Notes: generated by a model not told the origin, from the letters alone. Counted from the first letter of the stretch, positions 8,684 through 17,349 are shown. The stretch is DNA of 64,000 nucleotides from Vibrio sp. S9_S30 (GCF_014694455.1 NZ_JAAUWT010000020.1:1-64000); one strand, 5' to 3'. Numbers and translations: made by a program.

Positions 8684-9205
8684 ATGTCTGTATTACAAGT
8701 ATTAACTTTCCCTGATGATCGCCTTCGCACAGTGGCTAAGCCCGTCGCAACAGTGACACCAGAGATTCAAAAAATCGTCGACGACATGTTAGAAACCATG
8801 TACGACGAAGAAGGCATCGGTCTTGCCGCAACGCAAGTCGATATTCATCAGCGCATCGTTGTTATCGATGTTTCTGATACCCGCGATCAACCCATGGTAC
8901 TGATTAACCCTGAGATCACCGACAAACGCGGTGAAGACGGCATCGAAGAAGGGTGTTTGTCTATTCCAGGGGCTCGTGCTTTGGTACCTCGTGCGGCAGA
9001 AATTTCTGTAACCGCACTGAATCGTGAAGGTGAAGAATACACATTTGAAGCGGATGAGCTTTTAGCCATTTGCGTTCAACATGAATTGGATCACCTTGAA
9101 GGTAAGTTGTTTGTTGATTACCTTTCGCCACTGAAGCGTAAGCGCATTCAGGACAGAATGTTGAAGCTTAAGCGCTTCAATGAAAAACAAGCGAAAAACG
9201 CCTAA
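8684..9205 (+). CDS. def: Peptide deformylase
   Basis: Removes the N-formyl group from nascent proteins. The protein has 173 residues from the ATG at 8684; the in-frame GTG at 8678 overlaps the AGAG ribosome site and is less likely. All three metal-site motifs are present: GIGLAATQV, EGCLSIP (Cys ligand) and QHELDHLEG (two His ligands and the catalytic Glu). The start MSVLQVL matches the E. coli enzyme. It is the first gene of a rightward def-fmt-rsmB-trkA run and is divergent from the LysM gene. Confidence 0.97.
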   Translation: MSVLQVLTFPDDRLRTVAKPVATVTPEIQKIVDDMLETMYDEEGIGLAATQVDIHQRIVVIDVSDTRDQPMVLINPEITDKRGEDGIEEGCLSIPGARALVPRAAEISVTALNREGEEYTFEADELLAICVQHELDHLEGKLFVDYLSPLKRKRIQDRMLKLKRFNEKQAKNA

Positions 9206-9240
9206 TCCACCAACACCTTCACCCATAAAGGAAGCTTACC

Positions 9241-10188
9241 TTGAGTCAGTCATTAAGAATTGTCTTTGCAGGTACTCCGGACTTCGCCGCCCTTCACTTG
9301 GCGGCGTTATTGTCTTCGGATCACGATGTTATTGCAGTTTACACCAATCCAGATCGCCCAGCAGGTCGCGGTAAAAAACTTACTCCATCCCCAGTTAAAA
9401 GCTTGGCACTGGAACACAACATTCCGGTTTACCAACCTGAAAACTTCAAATCTGACGACGCGAAACAAACGTTGGTGGATCTTAATGCCGACATCATGGT
9501 TGTGGTCGCGTATGGCATGCTGCTGCCACAAGCCGTGTTGGACACACCCCGTTTAGGGTGCATCAACGTTCATGGCTCTATTTTACCGCGCTGGCGTGGG
9601 GCGGCTCCCATTCAACGTTCGGTATGGGCGGGAGACGCCGAAGCGGGTGTCACCATCATGCAGATGGACATTGGTTTGGATACGGGTGATATGTTGAAAG
9701 TCGCTTCTCTCCCCATTGAAGCAACCGACACCAGTGCCTCAATGTACGACAAACTGGCCGTTCTTGGTCCGAAAGCGCTGGTCGACTGCCTAGTGGATAT
9801 TTCCAATGGCAACGCACAACCTATTAAGCAAGATGACGAGCACGCCACTTACGCCAAAAAACTCAGCAAAGAAGAAGCTCGCATAAATTGGCATGATACG
9901 GCGGTTCACTTAGAACGCTGTGTTCGTGCCTTCAATCCGTGGCCCATCAGCCACTTTGAAGCTGAAAATAACACCATCAAAGTTTGGCAGAGCCGATTAG
10001 ATAGCCAAGCCACCGATAAAGCGGCAGGCACCATTCTTCAAGCAGATAAAACCGGCATTTACGTTGCCACTGGTAACGGCGTACTTGTGCTCGAGAAGCT
10101 GCAAGTTCCCGGTAAAAAAGCGATGCCGGTTCAAGACATATTGAACTCACGAGCCTCTTGGTTTGAAGTGGGCTCGAAGCTCGTTTAA
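9241..10188 (+). CDS. fmt: Methionyl-tRNA formyltransferase
   Basis: Formylates initiator methionyl-tRNA with 10-formyltetrahydrofolate, the counterpart of the deformylase encoded just upstream. The 315-residue protein starts SLRIVFAGTPDFAALHL and carries the folate/catalytic block NVHGSILPRWRGAAPIQR, then the C-terminal OB-like tRNA-binding domain. The start is a TTG at 9241 with AAAGGA 8 bp upstream; there is no nearby in-frame ATG. Confidence 0.96.
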   Translation: MSQSLRIVFAGTPDFAALHLAALLSSDHDVIAVYTNPDRPAGRGKKLTPSPVKSLALEHNIPVYQPENFKSDDAKQTLVDLNADIMVVVAYGMLLPQAVLDTPRLGCINVHGSILPRWRGAAPIQRSVWAGDAEAGVTIMQMDIGLDTGDMLKVASLPIEATDTSASMYDKLAVLGPKALVDCLVDISNGNAQPIKQDDEHATYAKKLSKEEARINWHDTAVHLERCVRAFNPWPISHFEAENNTIKVWQSRLDSQATDKAAGTILQADKTGIYVATGNGVLVLEKLQVPGKKAMPVQDILNSRASWFEVGSKLV

Positions 10189-10286
10189 ATCAGAAACAAC
10201 CTGATTTCAGGATAAATAGCCAATATCAATAATTGATTTAATTGGTATATCGACGAAGTGAAGACTCACTTCAATACGTACTTTTT

Positions 10287-10304
10287 GAGGGCAGAGATGC
10301 CCTC
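10287..10304 (+). other. Compact hairpin in the fmt-rsmB gap
   Basis: GAGGGCA / TGCCCTC form a 7-bp perfect stem with a GAGA tetraloop, followed by CTTTGCTTT. A second stem, AAATCAG / CTGATTT (10187-10193 / 10201-10207), lies at the fmt stop codon. Neither has a good T-run. They may be processing or weak attenuation sites between fmt and rsmB. Confidence 0.35.
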
Positions 10305-10325
10305 CTTTGCTTTAAGGTATTCATC

Positions 10326-11606
10326 ATGAATGTTCGCGCTGAAGCTGCCAATGTTTTGTATCTCGTTGTCGACAAAGGACAATCTCTTTCTACTGCCCTT
10401 CCTGCCGCTCAACAAAATATTCGCCCACGTGACCACGCGCTACTGCAAGAAATTTGCTACGGTGCACTGCGTTACCTGCCACGCTTAGAAACCATCGCTA
10501 ATCATTTAATGGATAAGCCACTCAAAGGTAAACAGCGTGTATTCCACCACCTGATTCTGGTGGGTATTTACCAATTAAGCTTTATGCGAATTCCTGCGCA
10601 CGCAGCGGTTGGGGAAACGGTAGAAGGAACGAAGGCACTAAAAGGCCCTAGGCTTCGTGGTTTAATCAATGCGGTACTTCGTAACTACCAGAGAAATCAA
10701 GAAGAATTAGACCACGTCGCGGTGAGCCATAACGCAGGCAAATATGGTCACCCAAGCTGGCTACTGAACTTGCTGCAAACGGCTTACCCCGATCAATGGG
10801 AAGCGATTGTTGAAGCCAATAACCAAAAAGCCCCCATGTGGCTGCGCGTCAACCACCAGCATCACAGCCGCGACGAATACCTTGAGTTACTCAAAAAGGA
10901 CAACATTGATAGCAGCGTGCACAGTGAAGCGTTAGACGCCATAAAATTAGACGCGCCGACCGATGTGCACTCATTGCCCGGCTTTGAACACGGCTGGGTA
11001 TCGGTACAAGATGCCGCCGCTCAGCTGTCGCTGAATTACCTGAAACCTAAAGATGGCGAATTGATTTTGGATTGCTGCGCGGCACCTGGGGGCAAAACCG
11101 CCCACATTCTGGAACGCACCCAAAATAGCAACGTTGTGGCGATAGATTGCGACGAGCACCGTCTTAAGCGCGTGCATGAAAACCTGAAGCGCCTCAACCT
11201 TCAGGCGAAAGTCATTTGCGGTGACGCACGGAATCCTAAAGAATGGTGGCAAGGTGAGCAGTTTGACCGCATTTTGCTGGATGCACCATGTTCCGCAACC
11301 GGAGTCATTCGCCGTCATCCCGACATAAAATGGCTGCGCCGAGCGGATGACATCGATGCCTTAGCCAAGCTACAAAGCGAGATTCTCGACGCCATGTGGC
11401 AACAGCTTAAACCGGGTGGCACGCTTGTCTACGCCACATGTTCGATCACGCCACAGGAAAATCGCGATCAAGTGAGTCAATTCCTGAGCCGCACACCGGA
11501 TGCAACGTTGGATGGATCGGATATCGACAACCCGGGCAGACAAATTCTCCCGGGTGAAGACGACATGGACGGCTTCTATTACGCTGTATTGAAAAAGCAG
11601 GCGTAA
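10326..11606 (+). CDS. rsmB: 16S rRNA (cytosine-967 C5) methyltransferase
   Basis: SAM-dependent enzyme that makes m5C967 in 16S rRNA. The protein has 426 residues from the ATG at 10326, which has TAAGG 8 bp upstream; longer frames to 10242 include non-conserved sequence. An N-terminal NusB-like RNA-binding domain covers about 1-140. The methyltransferase domain has CCAAPGGKT (SAM loop), DAPCSATGVIRRHPD and YATCSITPQEN; the Cys residues of the last two motifs are the catalytic pair of RNA m5C methylases. Confidence 0.96.
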   Translation: MNVRAEAANVLYLVVDKGQSLSTALPAAQQNIRPRDHALLQEICYGALRYLPRLETIANHLMDKPLKGKQRVFHHLILVGIYQLSFMRIPAHAAVGETVEGTKALKGPRLRGLINAVLRNYQRNQEELDHVAVSHNAGKYGHPSWLLNLLQTAYPDQWEAIVEANNQKAPMWLRVNHQHHSRDEYLELLKKDNIDSSVHSEALDAIKLDAPTDVHSLPGFEHGWVSVQDAAAQLSLNYLKPKDGELILDCCAAPGGKTAHILERTQNSNVVAIDCDEHRLKRVHENLKRLNLQAKVICGDARNPKEWWQGEQFDRILLDAPCSATGVIRRHPDIKWLRRADDIDALAKLQSEILDAMWQQLKPGGTLVYATCSITPQENRDQVSQFLSRTPDATLDGSDIDNPGRQILPGEDDMDGFYYAVLKKQA

Positions 11607-11681
11607 GCAAGATAAACAACAGTACGCAATTCACATCGCCAAAAGGCGAAACAGACGCAAAAGTAAGCGAATAGGTAAGCG

Positions 11682-13058
11682 ATGAAAATCATCATACTCG
11701 GTGCTGGACAAGTAGGTGGCACCCTTGCAGAAAACTTAGTGGGTGAGAATAACGACATTACGGTGGTAGACCGGAATGGAGACCGACTGCGTGAATTGCA
11801 GGATAAGTATGATTTACGAGTGGTCAATGGGTTTGCCAGCCACCCGGGCACCTTACGTGAAGCTGGCGCTCAAGATGCGGATATGTTGGTTGCCGTGACC
11901 AACACTGATGAAACCAATATGGCGGCCTGTCAGGTTGCCTTTACGTTGTTTAATACCCCGAACCGAATTGCACGCATCCGTTCGCCAGAATACTTGGCAG
12001 AAAAAGATGCCCTATTCCAATCGGGGGCCATTCCCGTCGACCACCTGATTGCGCCAGAAGAATTGGTGACAAGCTATATCGAACGCTTGATCCAATACCC
12101 AGGGGCACTCCAAGTGGTCAGTTTTGCGGAACGTAAAGTCAGTTTGGTTGCCGTCAAAGCCTACTACGGTGGTCCACTCGTCGGGAATGCGCTATCCGCA
12201 TTGCGCGATCACATGCCTCATATCGACACTCGCGTTGCGGCCATCTTTCGCCAAGGTCGGCCTATTCGCCCTCAAGGTACCACCGTCATTGAAGCCGATG
12301 ACGAAGTCTTTTTCGTCGCGGCAAGCAACCACATTCGTTCAATCATGAGTGAGCTCCAACGTCTTGAAAAGCCTTACCGCCGCATCATGATAGTGGGCGG
12401 AGGCAATATCGGGGCAAGCTTGGCCCAACGCCTTGAAAAAGAGTACAGCGTCAAACTGATTGAACGAGGCTATCAGCGCGCAGAAAGGCTGTCTGAACAA
12501 CTGGAGAACACGATTGTGTTCTGTGGCGATGCCGCGGATCAGGAACTTCTCGCAGAAGAGAACATCGATCAGGTGGATGTATTCATAGCCCTGACCAATG
12601 AGGACGAAACCAATATCATGTCTGCCATGCTGGCGAAGCGCATGGGGGCGAAAAAGGTCATGGTACTGATTCAACGTGGCGCTTACGTCGACTTGGTGCA
12701 AGGCGGCACCATTGATGTGGCAATATCTCCGCAACAAGCCACGATTTCCGCGCTTCTGACACACGTTCGACGTGCCGATATTGTCAACGTCTCCTCTTTA
12801 CGTCGTGGGGCGGCTGAAGCCATTGAGGCCATTGCGCATGGCGATGAAACCACTTCTAAAGTGGTTGGTCGTGCTGTGGGGGATATCAAGCTTCCACCGG
12901 GCACCACCATAGGGGCCATTGTTCGCGGTGAAGAGGTCTTGATTGCCCATGACCGAACGGTGATTGAACAAGACGACCATGTGGTGATGTTCTTGGTTGA
13001 TAAAAAGTACGTGCCTGACGTAGAGCGCTTGTTCCAACCAAGCCCATTCTTCCTATAA
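11682..13058 (+). CDS. trkA: Trk potassium uptake protein TrkA
   Basis: Cytoplasmic NAD-binding regulatory subunit of the Trk K+ channel. The 458-residue protein is a duplicated RCK unit: Rossmann loop GAGQVGG at residues 7-13 and VGGGNIG near 235, each followed by a TrkA-C domain (about 140-220 and 370-455). The length is that of the E. coli protein. In Vibrio cholerae trkH follows trkA directly; here a leftward hemolysin III-like gene follows, so the membrane partner must lie elsewhere. Confidence 0.97.
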   Translation: MKIIILGAGQVGGTLAENLVGENNDITVVDRNGDRLRELQDKYDLRVVNGFASHPGTLREAGAQDADMLVAVTNTDETNMAACQVAFTLFNTPNRIARIRSPEYLAEKDALFQSGAIPVDHLIAPEELVTSYIERLIQYPGALQVVSFAERKVSLVAVKAYYGGPLVGNALSALRDHMPHIDTRVAAIFRQGRPIRPQGTTVIEADDEVFFVAASNHIRSIMSELQRLEKPYRRIMIVGGGNIGASLAQRLEKEYSVKLIERGYQRAERLSEQLENTIVFCGDAADQELLAEENIDQVDVFIALTNEDETNIMSAMLAKRMGAKKVMVLIQRGAYVDLVQGGTIDVAISPQQATISALLTHVRRADIVNVSSLRRGAAEAIEAIAHGDETTSKVVGRAVGDIKLPPGTTIGAIVRGEEVLIAHDRTVIEQDDHVVMFLVDKKYVPDVERLFQPSPFFL

Positions 13059-13093
13059 GACCGTTTACGGATATTGGATAGCTGTCGATACGA

Positions 13094-13747
13094 TCAAATT
13101 GGGTCGACGAAAAAATAAATAGCAAAGAAATGGCAGGCGGCTCCCCCTAAAACAAATCCGTGCCATATGGCATGATTAAAGGGAATGCGTTTGCTCACGT
13201 AAAAAATCACCCCTAAGGAATACACCACTCCACCCATTGCAAGTAAAACCAAGCCACCCACATCGAGCGAAATAGCCAATTGGTATATCACAACCAATGA
13301 CAGCCACCCCATCCCTAAATACGTATACAGCGAGAGTTTTTTAAATCGGTACACAAAGGCGATTTTGGCAATGATGCCAATTAACGCTATCGACCAAATA
13401 ATGATCATTAAGCCCACCGCCAATGGCGTTCGCAGGCTCACCAACAAGAAGGGAGTGTAACTGCCCGCAATGAGCAGATAAATCGCGCAATGATCCAGTG
13501 TTTTCAACCAGCGTTTGGCTTTGCGATAAGGCACCGCGTGATAAACCGTCGAAGCCAGAAACAGCAAAATAAGGCTACCACCGTATACACTCATGCTGGT
13601 GATGGTGAGCGTATCGGCATGATTATCTGCCGCTTTGATCAGCAAAAACACGAGCCCAATGATGCCAAAAATCATCCCCAATGCATGAGTGATGCTATTG
13701 GCTATCTCTTCACTTACACTGTACTCAGTCTTTGTAGAACGTGTCAT
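13094..13747 (-). CDS. Hemolysin III family membrane protein
   Basis: Seven-helix inner-membrane protein of the hemolysin III/PAQR family (YqfA/TrhA type). The protein has 217 residues from the ATG at 13747, preceded by GGAAGGGGGG; an in-frame GTG at 13780 is less likely. Conserved family features are SITHALG in the first helix, LDHCAIYLLIAGSYTPF, and the two-His end HAIWHGFVLGGAACHF, a likely metal-binding set. Seven hydrophobic segments are visible. A link to membrane-lipid or energy homeostasis has been suggested for the family; haemolysis should not be assumed. Confidence 0.9.
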   Translation of the reverse strand: MTRSTKTEYSVSEEIANSITHALGMIFGIIGLVFLLIKAADNHADTLTITSMSVYGGSLILLFLASTVYHAVPYRKAKRWLKTLDHCAIYLLIAGSYTPFLLVSLRTPLAVGLMIIIWSIALIGIIAKIAFVYRFKKLSLYTYLGMGWLSLVVIYQLAISLDVGGLVLLAMGGVVYSLGVIFYVSKRIPFNHAIWHGFVLGGAACHFFAIYFFVDPI

Positions 13748-13839
13748 ACACCCCCCCTTCCGTTTAGAGCGAATACTCACAAGAGAGAGTATGGCATATT
13801 TCAGCGTACAGTTGTAAGCTTAATTTAATTCAACGCTTT

Positions 13840-13927
13840 TTTAGTTAGAAAGCAGTATTTAGCTAGAAAACACTGCTTCGTCAAAACACTATTTAGTCAG
13901 AAAACGCTATTCAGTCAGAAAACACTA
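13840..13927. repeat. Five-copy 18-bp tandem repeat at the Spo0M-like gene end
   Basis: Head-to-tail units resembling TTTAGTCAGAAAACACTA start at 13840, 13858, 13876 (16 bp, shortened), 13892 and 13910. They differ at a few bases each. The last CTA (13925-13927) is the reverse complement of the TAG stop codon of the leftward Spo0M-like gene, so the array begins at its stop and extends into its 3' untranslated region. Confidence 0.85.
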
Positions 13928-14725
13928 GGTGGAGCTATCCAAAAATCCCAACACTTGCTGCCCAGCGGCTTCACCAGATGTGCTGGATGGCAAAACCAAA
14001 TGACGCTTTAATTCATTGCCACCCAGTAACCCTGCCAGCATGCCTCCGATGCCTTTTTTGCGACGGTCCACTTCAAACCAAAGCTTCAATTCATTTTCGT
14101 CACGGTACGCCACGATTTCCAACTCTCGCCAACGCCCATGATAGGGGCCGGTTGTCGGAACGAATTCAAACTCTTGAACAAAAGGAAGCTCAAACCCTTT
14201 GGCTTCTTCGCATTCCACCTGTCGGATACGCAAACCTTGTTCTTCCAGCGCAGTAAAGATGCCGTCCATTAACGGATCTGGACGAACGGTGACGGCATCT
14301 TTGTCTGTCGGGTCGATCGCCATGGCAATATCCAAGCCTGTTTCCAACCAAACTTTCGCATCGCCGATGGTCACCGGTGTATTCCACGGAATAGGCAACT
14401 CCACATCAAACGTTCGCTCTTCACCGGGCTCAATAGTAAAAGCGTAGGGCAATTGCCATGAAGCTAGTGCGTATTTCACATTTTGCTTCTTCGTTTGCAT
14501 CCCTGCTTGCACGTGACTTTTGTCGTTATCTGCGGGCACTTCACGAACGTATCGACAACAAAGCTTCAAATCGATGTTATCGATCTCTTGTGCAGAAGAC
14601 CCGCCATATACATGGATTTTAATGCTGACTTTTTGCCCTGGAATCAGCACTTCCTGCTGAAGAATAGAATCCACTTTGGCGCTACCGATACCAAAACTGG
14701 CTAACGTTTTCTTTAAGAAAGACAT
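13925..14725 (-). CDS. Spo0M-family (arrestin-like) protein
   Basis: 266-residue protein of the SpoOM/Spo0M family, an arrestin-like beta-sandwich first named for sporulation control in Bacillus and also widespread in bacteria that do not sporulate. The start MSFLKKTLASFGIGSAKVD at 14725 has AGAGGAG 6 bp upstream; the 54 residues readable upstream look spurious. Blocks such as VEFELP/FDVELPIPWNTP and FVPTTGPYHGRWRELEIV fit the family. No signal peptide is seen and its role here is unknown. A tandem repeat starts at its stop codon. Confidence 0.85.
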   Translation of the reverse strand: MSFLKKTLASFGIGSAKVDSILQQEVLIPGQKVSIKIHVYGGSSAQEIDNIDLKLCCRYVREVPADNDKSHVQAGMQTKKQNVKYALASWQLPYAFTIEPGEERTFDVELPIPWNTPVTIGDAKVWLETGLDIAMAIDPTDKDAVTVRPDPLMDGIFTALEEQGLRIRQVECEEAKGFELPFVQEFEFVPTTGPYHGRWRELEIVAYRDENELKLWFEVDRRKKGIGGMLAGLLGGNELKRHLVLPSSTSGEAAGQQVLGFLDSST

Positions 14726-14910
14726 GAACAACTCCTCTGGTTGGGCTCTTCCTTTGCTATATAAGGCAATGATTGGCAGAAGAAAGTTCCGATTATTTTC
14801 TATACATATCCTGTACAGCGGACTTGTGCAACTTTCATACGAAAGACACACTAAAAAATGAGCAAAAAACCAGCATTTTGTTCGCACATATTTTAAATAG
14901 GTGCTAATCT

Positions 14911-14940
14911 TTGAGCCGGATATGACTTCATATCTATACT
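14911..14940 (+). promoter_or_regulatory. Sigma-70-type promoter before a small ORF
   Basis: TTGAGC at 14911-14916 and TATACT at 14935-14940 are 18 bp apart. The inferred start, near 14947, lies 10-30 bp before the small ORF and 265 bp before its terminator, which together outline a single short transcript. Confidence 0.55.
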
Positions 14941-14957
14941 CCTGATTTTCTATAGGA

Positions 14958-15209
14958 TTGGCGTTCGCCAGAAGAGATTTGTCTCATAGTGAATTAGGTC
15001 AAGTGATTGGCAAGGGATGTGCCTGGCTGTTAGGTAAACGAATGCGCCCAACACCTGTCAGGTTTTCGCACACACATCGTAGTGCGTCTCGACGTCGCCC
15101 AGGGTTTGCTTCAGCTCCAGTCTGCAGTAAACCCGCTCCACAGGTAGACTTAGTTGTTAAAGAGGCTCTTGAAAGCCAACAAGACAAGAAAGTAACCCAA
15201 GCGGCTTAA
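14958..15209 (+). CDS. Small basic protein of unknown function
   Basis: An 83-residue frame starting at TTG 14958 (or TTG 14979, which has AAGAGA just upstream) that I do not recognise. The product is basic, with an Arg/Pro-rich middle (HRSASRRRPGF) and a helical, Glu/Lys-rich end. There is no signal peptide or long hydrophobic segment. Evidence that it is real: a plausible promoter at 14911-14940 and a strong terminator right after its stop codon. Against it: a non-ATG start with a poorly placed ribosome site. The alternative is a noncoding RNA of about 290 bases. Confidence 0.5.
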   Translation: MAFARRDLSHSELGQVIGKGCAWLLGKRMRPTPVRFSHTHRSASRRRPGFASAPVCSKPAPQVDLVVKEALESQQDKKVTQAA

Positions 15210-15211
15210 TG

Positions 15212-15238
15212 AAAAGCGCGGTCTCAGACTGCGCTTTT
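15212..15238 (+). terminator. Strong terminator after the small ORF
   Basis: AAAAGCGCGGTC / GACTGCGCTTTT form a 12-bp stem with one G-U pair and a 3-base loop TCA, followed by six or more T. It starts 2 bp after the small ORF stop codon. Confidence 0.85.
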
Positions 15239-15298
15239 TTATTTCAACGTATTTTGTTAACGTACGAAAATATCATTATGAAATTTGTGGAGAAAGAT

Positions 15299-15562
15299 AT
15301 GAAGTGTCATCGCATCAATGAGTTACTCGAACTCATACACCCTGAATGGCAAAAGGAATCCGACCTCAATTTGGTGGCGTTCATCCAAACATTATCTCAA
15401 GAAGCTGGATATGAAGGAAAGCTTGAGGATTTAACCGATGATGTGCTGATCTACCATCTAAAAATGCGCAACAGCCAAAAAGGCGACATGATTCCTGGGC
15501 TAGCTAAAGATCAAGAAGACGATTTCAAGACAGCGCTTCTCAAAGCTCGTGGTGTTCTTTAA
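15299..15562 (+). CDS. yihD: YihD family protein (DUF1040)
   Basis: 87-residue cytoplasmic protein that closely follows E. coli YihD, including MKCHRINELLEL at the start and DLTDDVLIYHLKMRNS and DFKTALLKARGV in the second half. Its function is unknown. I chose the ATG at 15299 because GGAG lies 6 bp upstream and the protein then begins exactly like YihD; a longer frame would run from 15209 through the preceding terminator. In E. coli yihD also neighbours the srkA-dsbA pair found here at 17378-19010. Confidence 0.92.
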   Translation: MKCHRINELLELIHPEWQKESDLNLVAFIQTLSQEAGYEGKLEDLTDDVLIYHLKMRNSQKGDMIPGLAKDQEDDFKTALLKARGVL

Positions 15563-15599
15563 TTCAAGAGCATGTTGAATAAATCGATCCACTTTCCTT

Positions 15600-15621
15600 A
15601 AAGCGGTGTTTCAGCCGCTTT
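15600..15621 (+). terminator. Probable terminator after yihD
   Basis: AAAGCGG / CCGCTTT form a 7-bp stem with an 8-base loop, followed by TTATG. It lies 38 bp after the yihD stop codon. The T-run is short, so this is a moderate call. Confidence 0.6.
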
Positions 15622-15672
15622 TATGTATGCCTCTTTTTTCTGCCTAACTGTTACTAAGAAAGTAATTAAACC

Positions 15673-15714
15673 TTGATACCCATAAAGAAATAATTGTTTT
15701 ATAAACAGTATAAT
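15673..15714 (+). promoter_or_regulatory. Possible FNR-activated promoter for ccoG
   Basis: TTGATACCCATAAA (15673-15686) resembles the FNR site TTGAT-N4-ATCAA, with a good left half and a one-base mismatch in the right. A perfect TATAAT lies at 15709-15714 with no recognisable -35 box. The site centre, 15679.5, is 41.5 bp before the expected start at 15721, exactly the class II FNR position. The remaining 190 bp to ccoG hold no feature I can name. Confidence 0.5.
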
Positions 15715-15911
15715 CCTTGGGAAATTTAAGCTGCGTCTTGCGCTTTGTGTATCAAATTAAAAGAATGTCCTGCACTCTTTATTTGCACAAATCTGCTTAC
15801 GTTCGGACTTTCTCGTGTGAGAGGTGGCAAGACAGCTAAAATAAGAAAAGCAATGTCGAAGAGTGAAGGCAGAAGAACCTTCACCTCAAAACGCCCAAGA
15901 AGGATACCTGT

Positions 15912-17330
15912 ATGAGTCAGGACAAAATCGAAGTGAAAGATGTGACTCCAAAAACCTATAACCCTAAAACGCACAAGGGAAAAGGAGACCGTTTTAATCC
16001 GAGCAATCAAATCTATGTGCGAGAAAGCAAAGGGACCTATCAAAAACTCCGGCGATATGGTGGGTGGTTGTTATTGCTGGTGTTTGGTTTAACACCTTGG
16101 ATACCTTATGGAGATCGTCAGGCGATATTGCTGGATTTAGGCAATCAACAATTTAATTTCTTCGGAACCACTTTGTTCCCACAAGATCTCACGCTGCTTG
16201 CCTTGCTGTTTATGATCGCTGCCTTTGGCTTGTTCTTCTTAACCACATTTTTGGGGCGTGTTTGGTGTGGCTACCTTTGCCCTCAAACCGTGTGGACATT
16301 CATGTATATATGGTTTGAAGAAAAACTGGAAGGCGCTGCCAATAAACGGAGAAAGCAAGACAGTGGAAAAATGAATTCAAACCTTCTGCTTCGTAAAACT
16401 CTCAAGCATATTGCATGGTGGTTTATCGCCCTTGTCACTGGTTTTACTTTTGTAGGGTATTTTGTGCCCATTAAAGACTTGGTTATCGATTTTTTCACTC
16501 TTAATGCCAGCTTTTGGCCTGTCTTTTGGGTCGTTTTTTTCGCCGCTTGTACCTACGGTAACGCAGGATGGATGCGCTCAATCATGTGCATACACATGTG
16601 CCCTTATTCTCGCTTCCAGTCTGCCATGTTCGATAAAGACACTTACATTGTGGGGTACGACACGAAAAGAGGGGAAACCCGCGGTGGACGCCCACGCAAA
16701 GCCGACCCAAAACAACTCGGGTTAGGTGATTGTATCGACTGCGATTTGTGCGTTCAGGTTTGTCCTGCTGGCATTGATATCCGTGACGGGTTGCAATACG
16801 AATGCATCAACTGTGGCGCTTGTATTGACGCGTGCGACAATACCATGGATCGCATGGGGTATGAAAAAGGGCTCATCAGTTACACCACTGAACATCGCCT
16901 ATCAGGTGAGCACACCAACATCATGCGACCGAAATTGCTGGGCTATGGGGTGGTCATGTTACTCATGATGGGGCTTTTCCTATTCCAAGTAGTCAACGTC
17001 GAACCTATGGGGTTATCCGTCATTCGAGATAGGAACCAACTGTTTAGGATGAACAATGAAGGGCTAGTGGAAAACACATATACCCTTAAAATCATCAATA
17101 AGACTCAAGAGCGTCAAGAATACAACCTCGAGGTAAACGGCATTAGCAATGTCACCTGGTATGGTTCTCAAACTGTGCACGTTAGCCCCGGTGAAGTACT
17201 GAACCTACCTTTGAGTCTTGGCGTTGATCCTGAAAAACTTCCCTCTCCCATCTCAAAGATTCAGTTTATACTCACCGACAGTGACCAATTTACTGTCGAA
17301 GTCGAAAGCCGATTTATTAAGAAGCTATAG
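15912..17330 (+). CDS. ccoG: Cytochrome c oxidase accessory protein CcoG
   Basis: Inner-membrane iron-sulfur protein (RdxA/FixG family) needed for copper delivery to the cbb3-type oxidase; family work assigns it a Cu(II) reductase role. The 472-residue protein has several membrane helices in the first 260 residues, including the GRVWCGYLCPQTVW and CIHMCPYSRFQ motifs of the family. Two ferredoxin 4Fe-4S clusters follow (CIDCDLCVQVCP and CINCGACIDACD). After one more helix near 340 comes a C-terminal beta-sandwich (IG-like FixG domain). The cco structural genes are not in the window. A possible FNR site lies upstream and a clear terminator downstream. Confidence 0.95.
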   Translation: MSQDKIEVKDVTPKTYNPKTHKGKGDRFNPSNQIYVRESKGTYQKLRRYGGWLLLLVFGLTPWIPYGDRQAILLDLGNQQFNFFGTTLFPQDLTLLALLFMIAAFGLFFLTTFLGRVWCGYLCPQTVWTFMYIWFEEKLEGAANKRRKQDSGKMNSNLLLRKTLKHIAWWFIALVTGFTFVGYFVPIKDLVIDFFTLNASFWPVFWVVFFAACTYGNAGWMRSIMCIHMCPYSRFQSAMFDKDTYIVGYDTKRGETRGGRPRKADPKQLGLGDCIDCDLCVQVCPAGIDIRDGLQYECINCGACIDACDNTMDRMGYEKGLISYTTEHRLSGEHTNIMRPKLLGYGVVMLLMMGLFLFQVVNVEPMGLSVIRDRNQLFRMNNEGLVENTYTLKIINKTQERQEYNLEVNGISNVTWYGSQTVHVSPGEVLNLPLSLGVDPEKLPSPISKIQFILTDSDQFTVEVESRFIKKL

Positions 17331-17349
17331 ACCCCACTCAAGATGGAAT

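Noticed and set aside
10242..10325. Upstream start for rsmB adding 28 codons
   Set aside because: The added peptide crosses a stable hairpin and does not resemble RsmB; the ATG at 10326 has a proper ribosome site and matches the family start.
14726..14887. 54-residue N-terminal extension of the Spo0M-like protein
   Set aside because: The ATG at 14725 has an excellent AGAGGAG site and the family start; the extension is Cys- and Leu-rich, non-conserved-looking and contains promoter-like A/T sequence.
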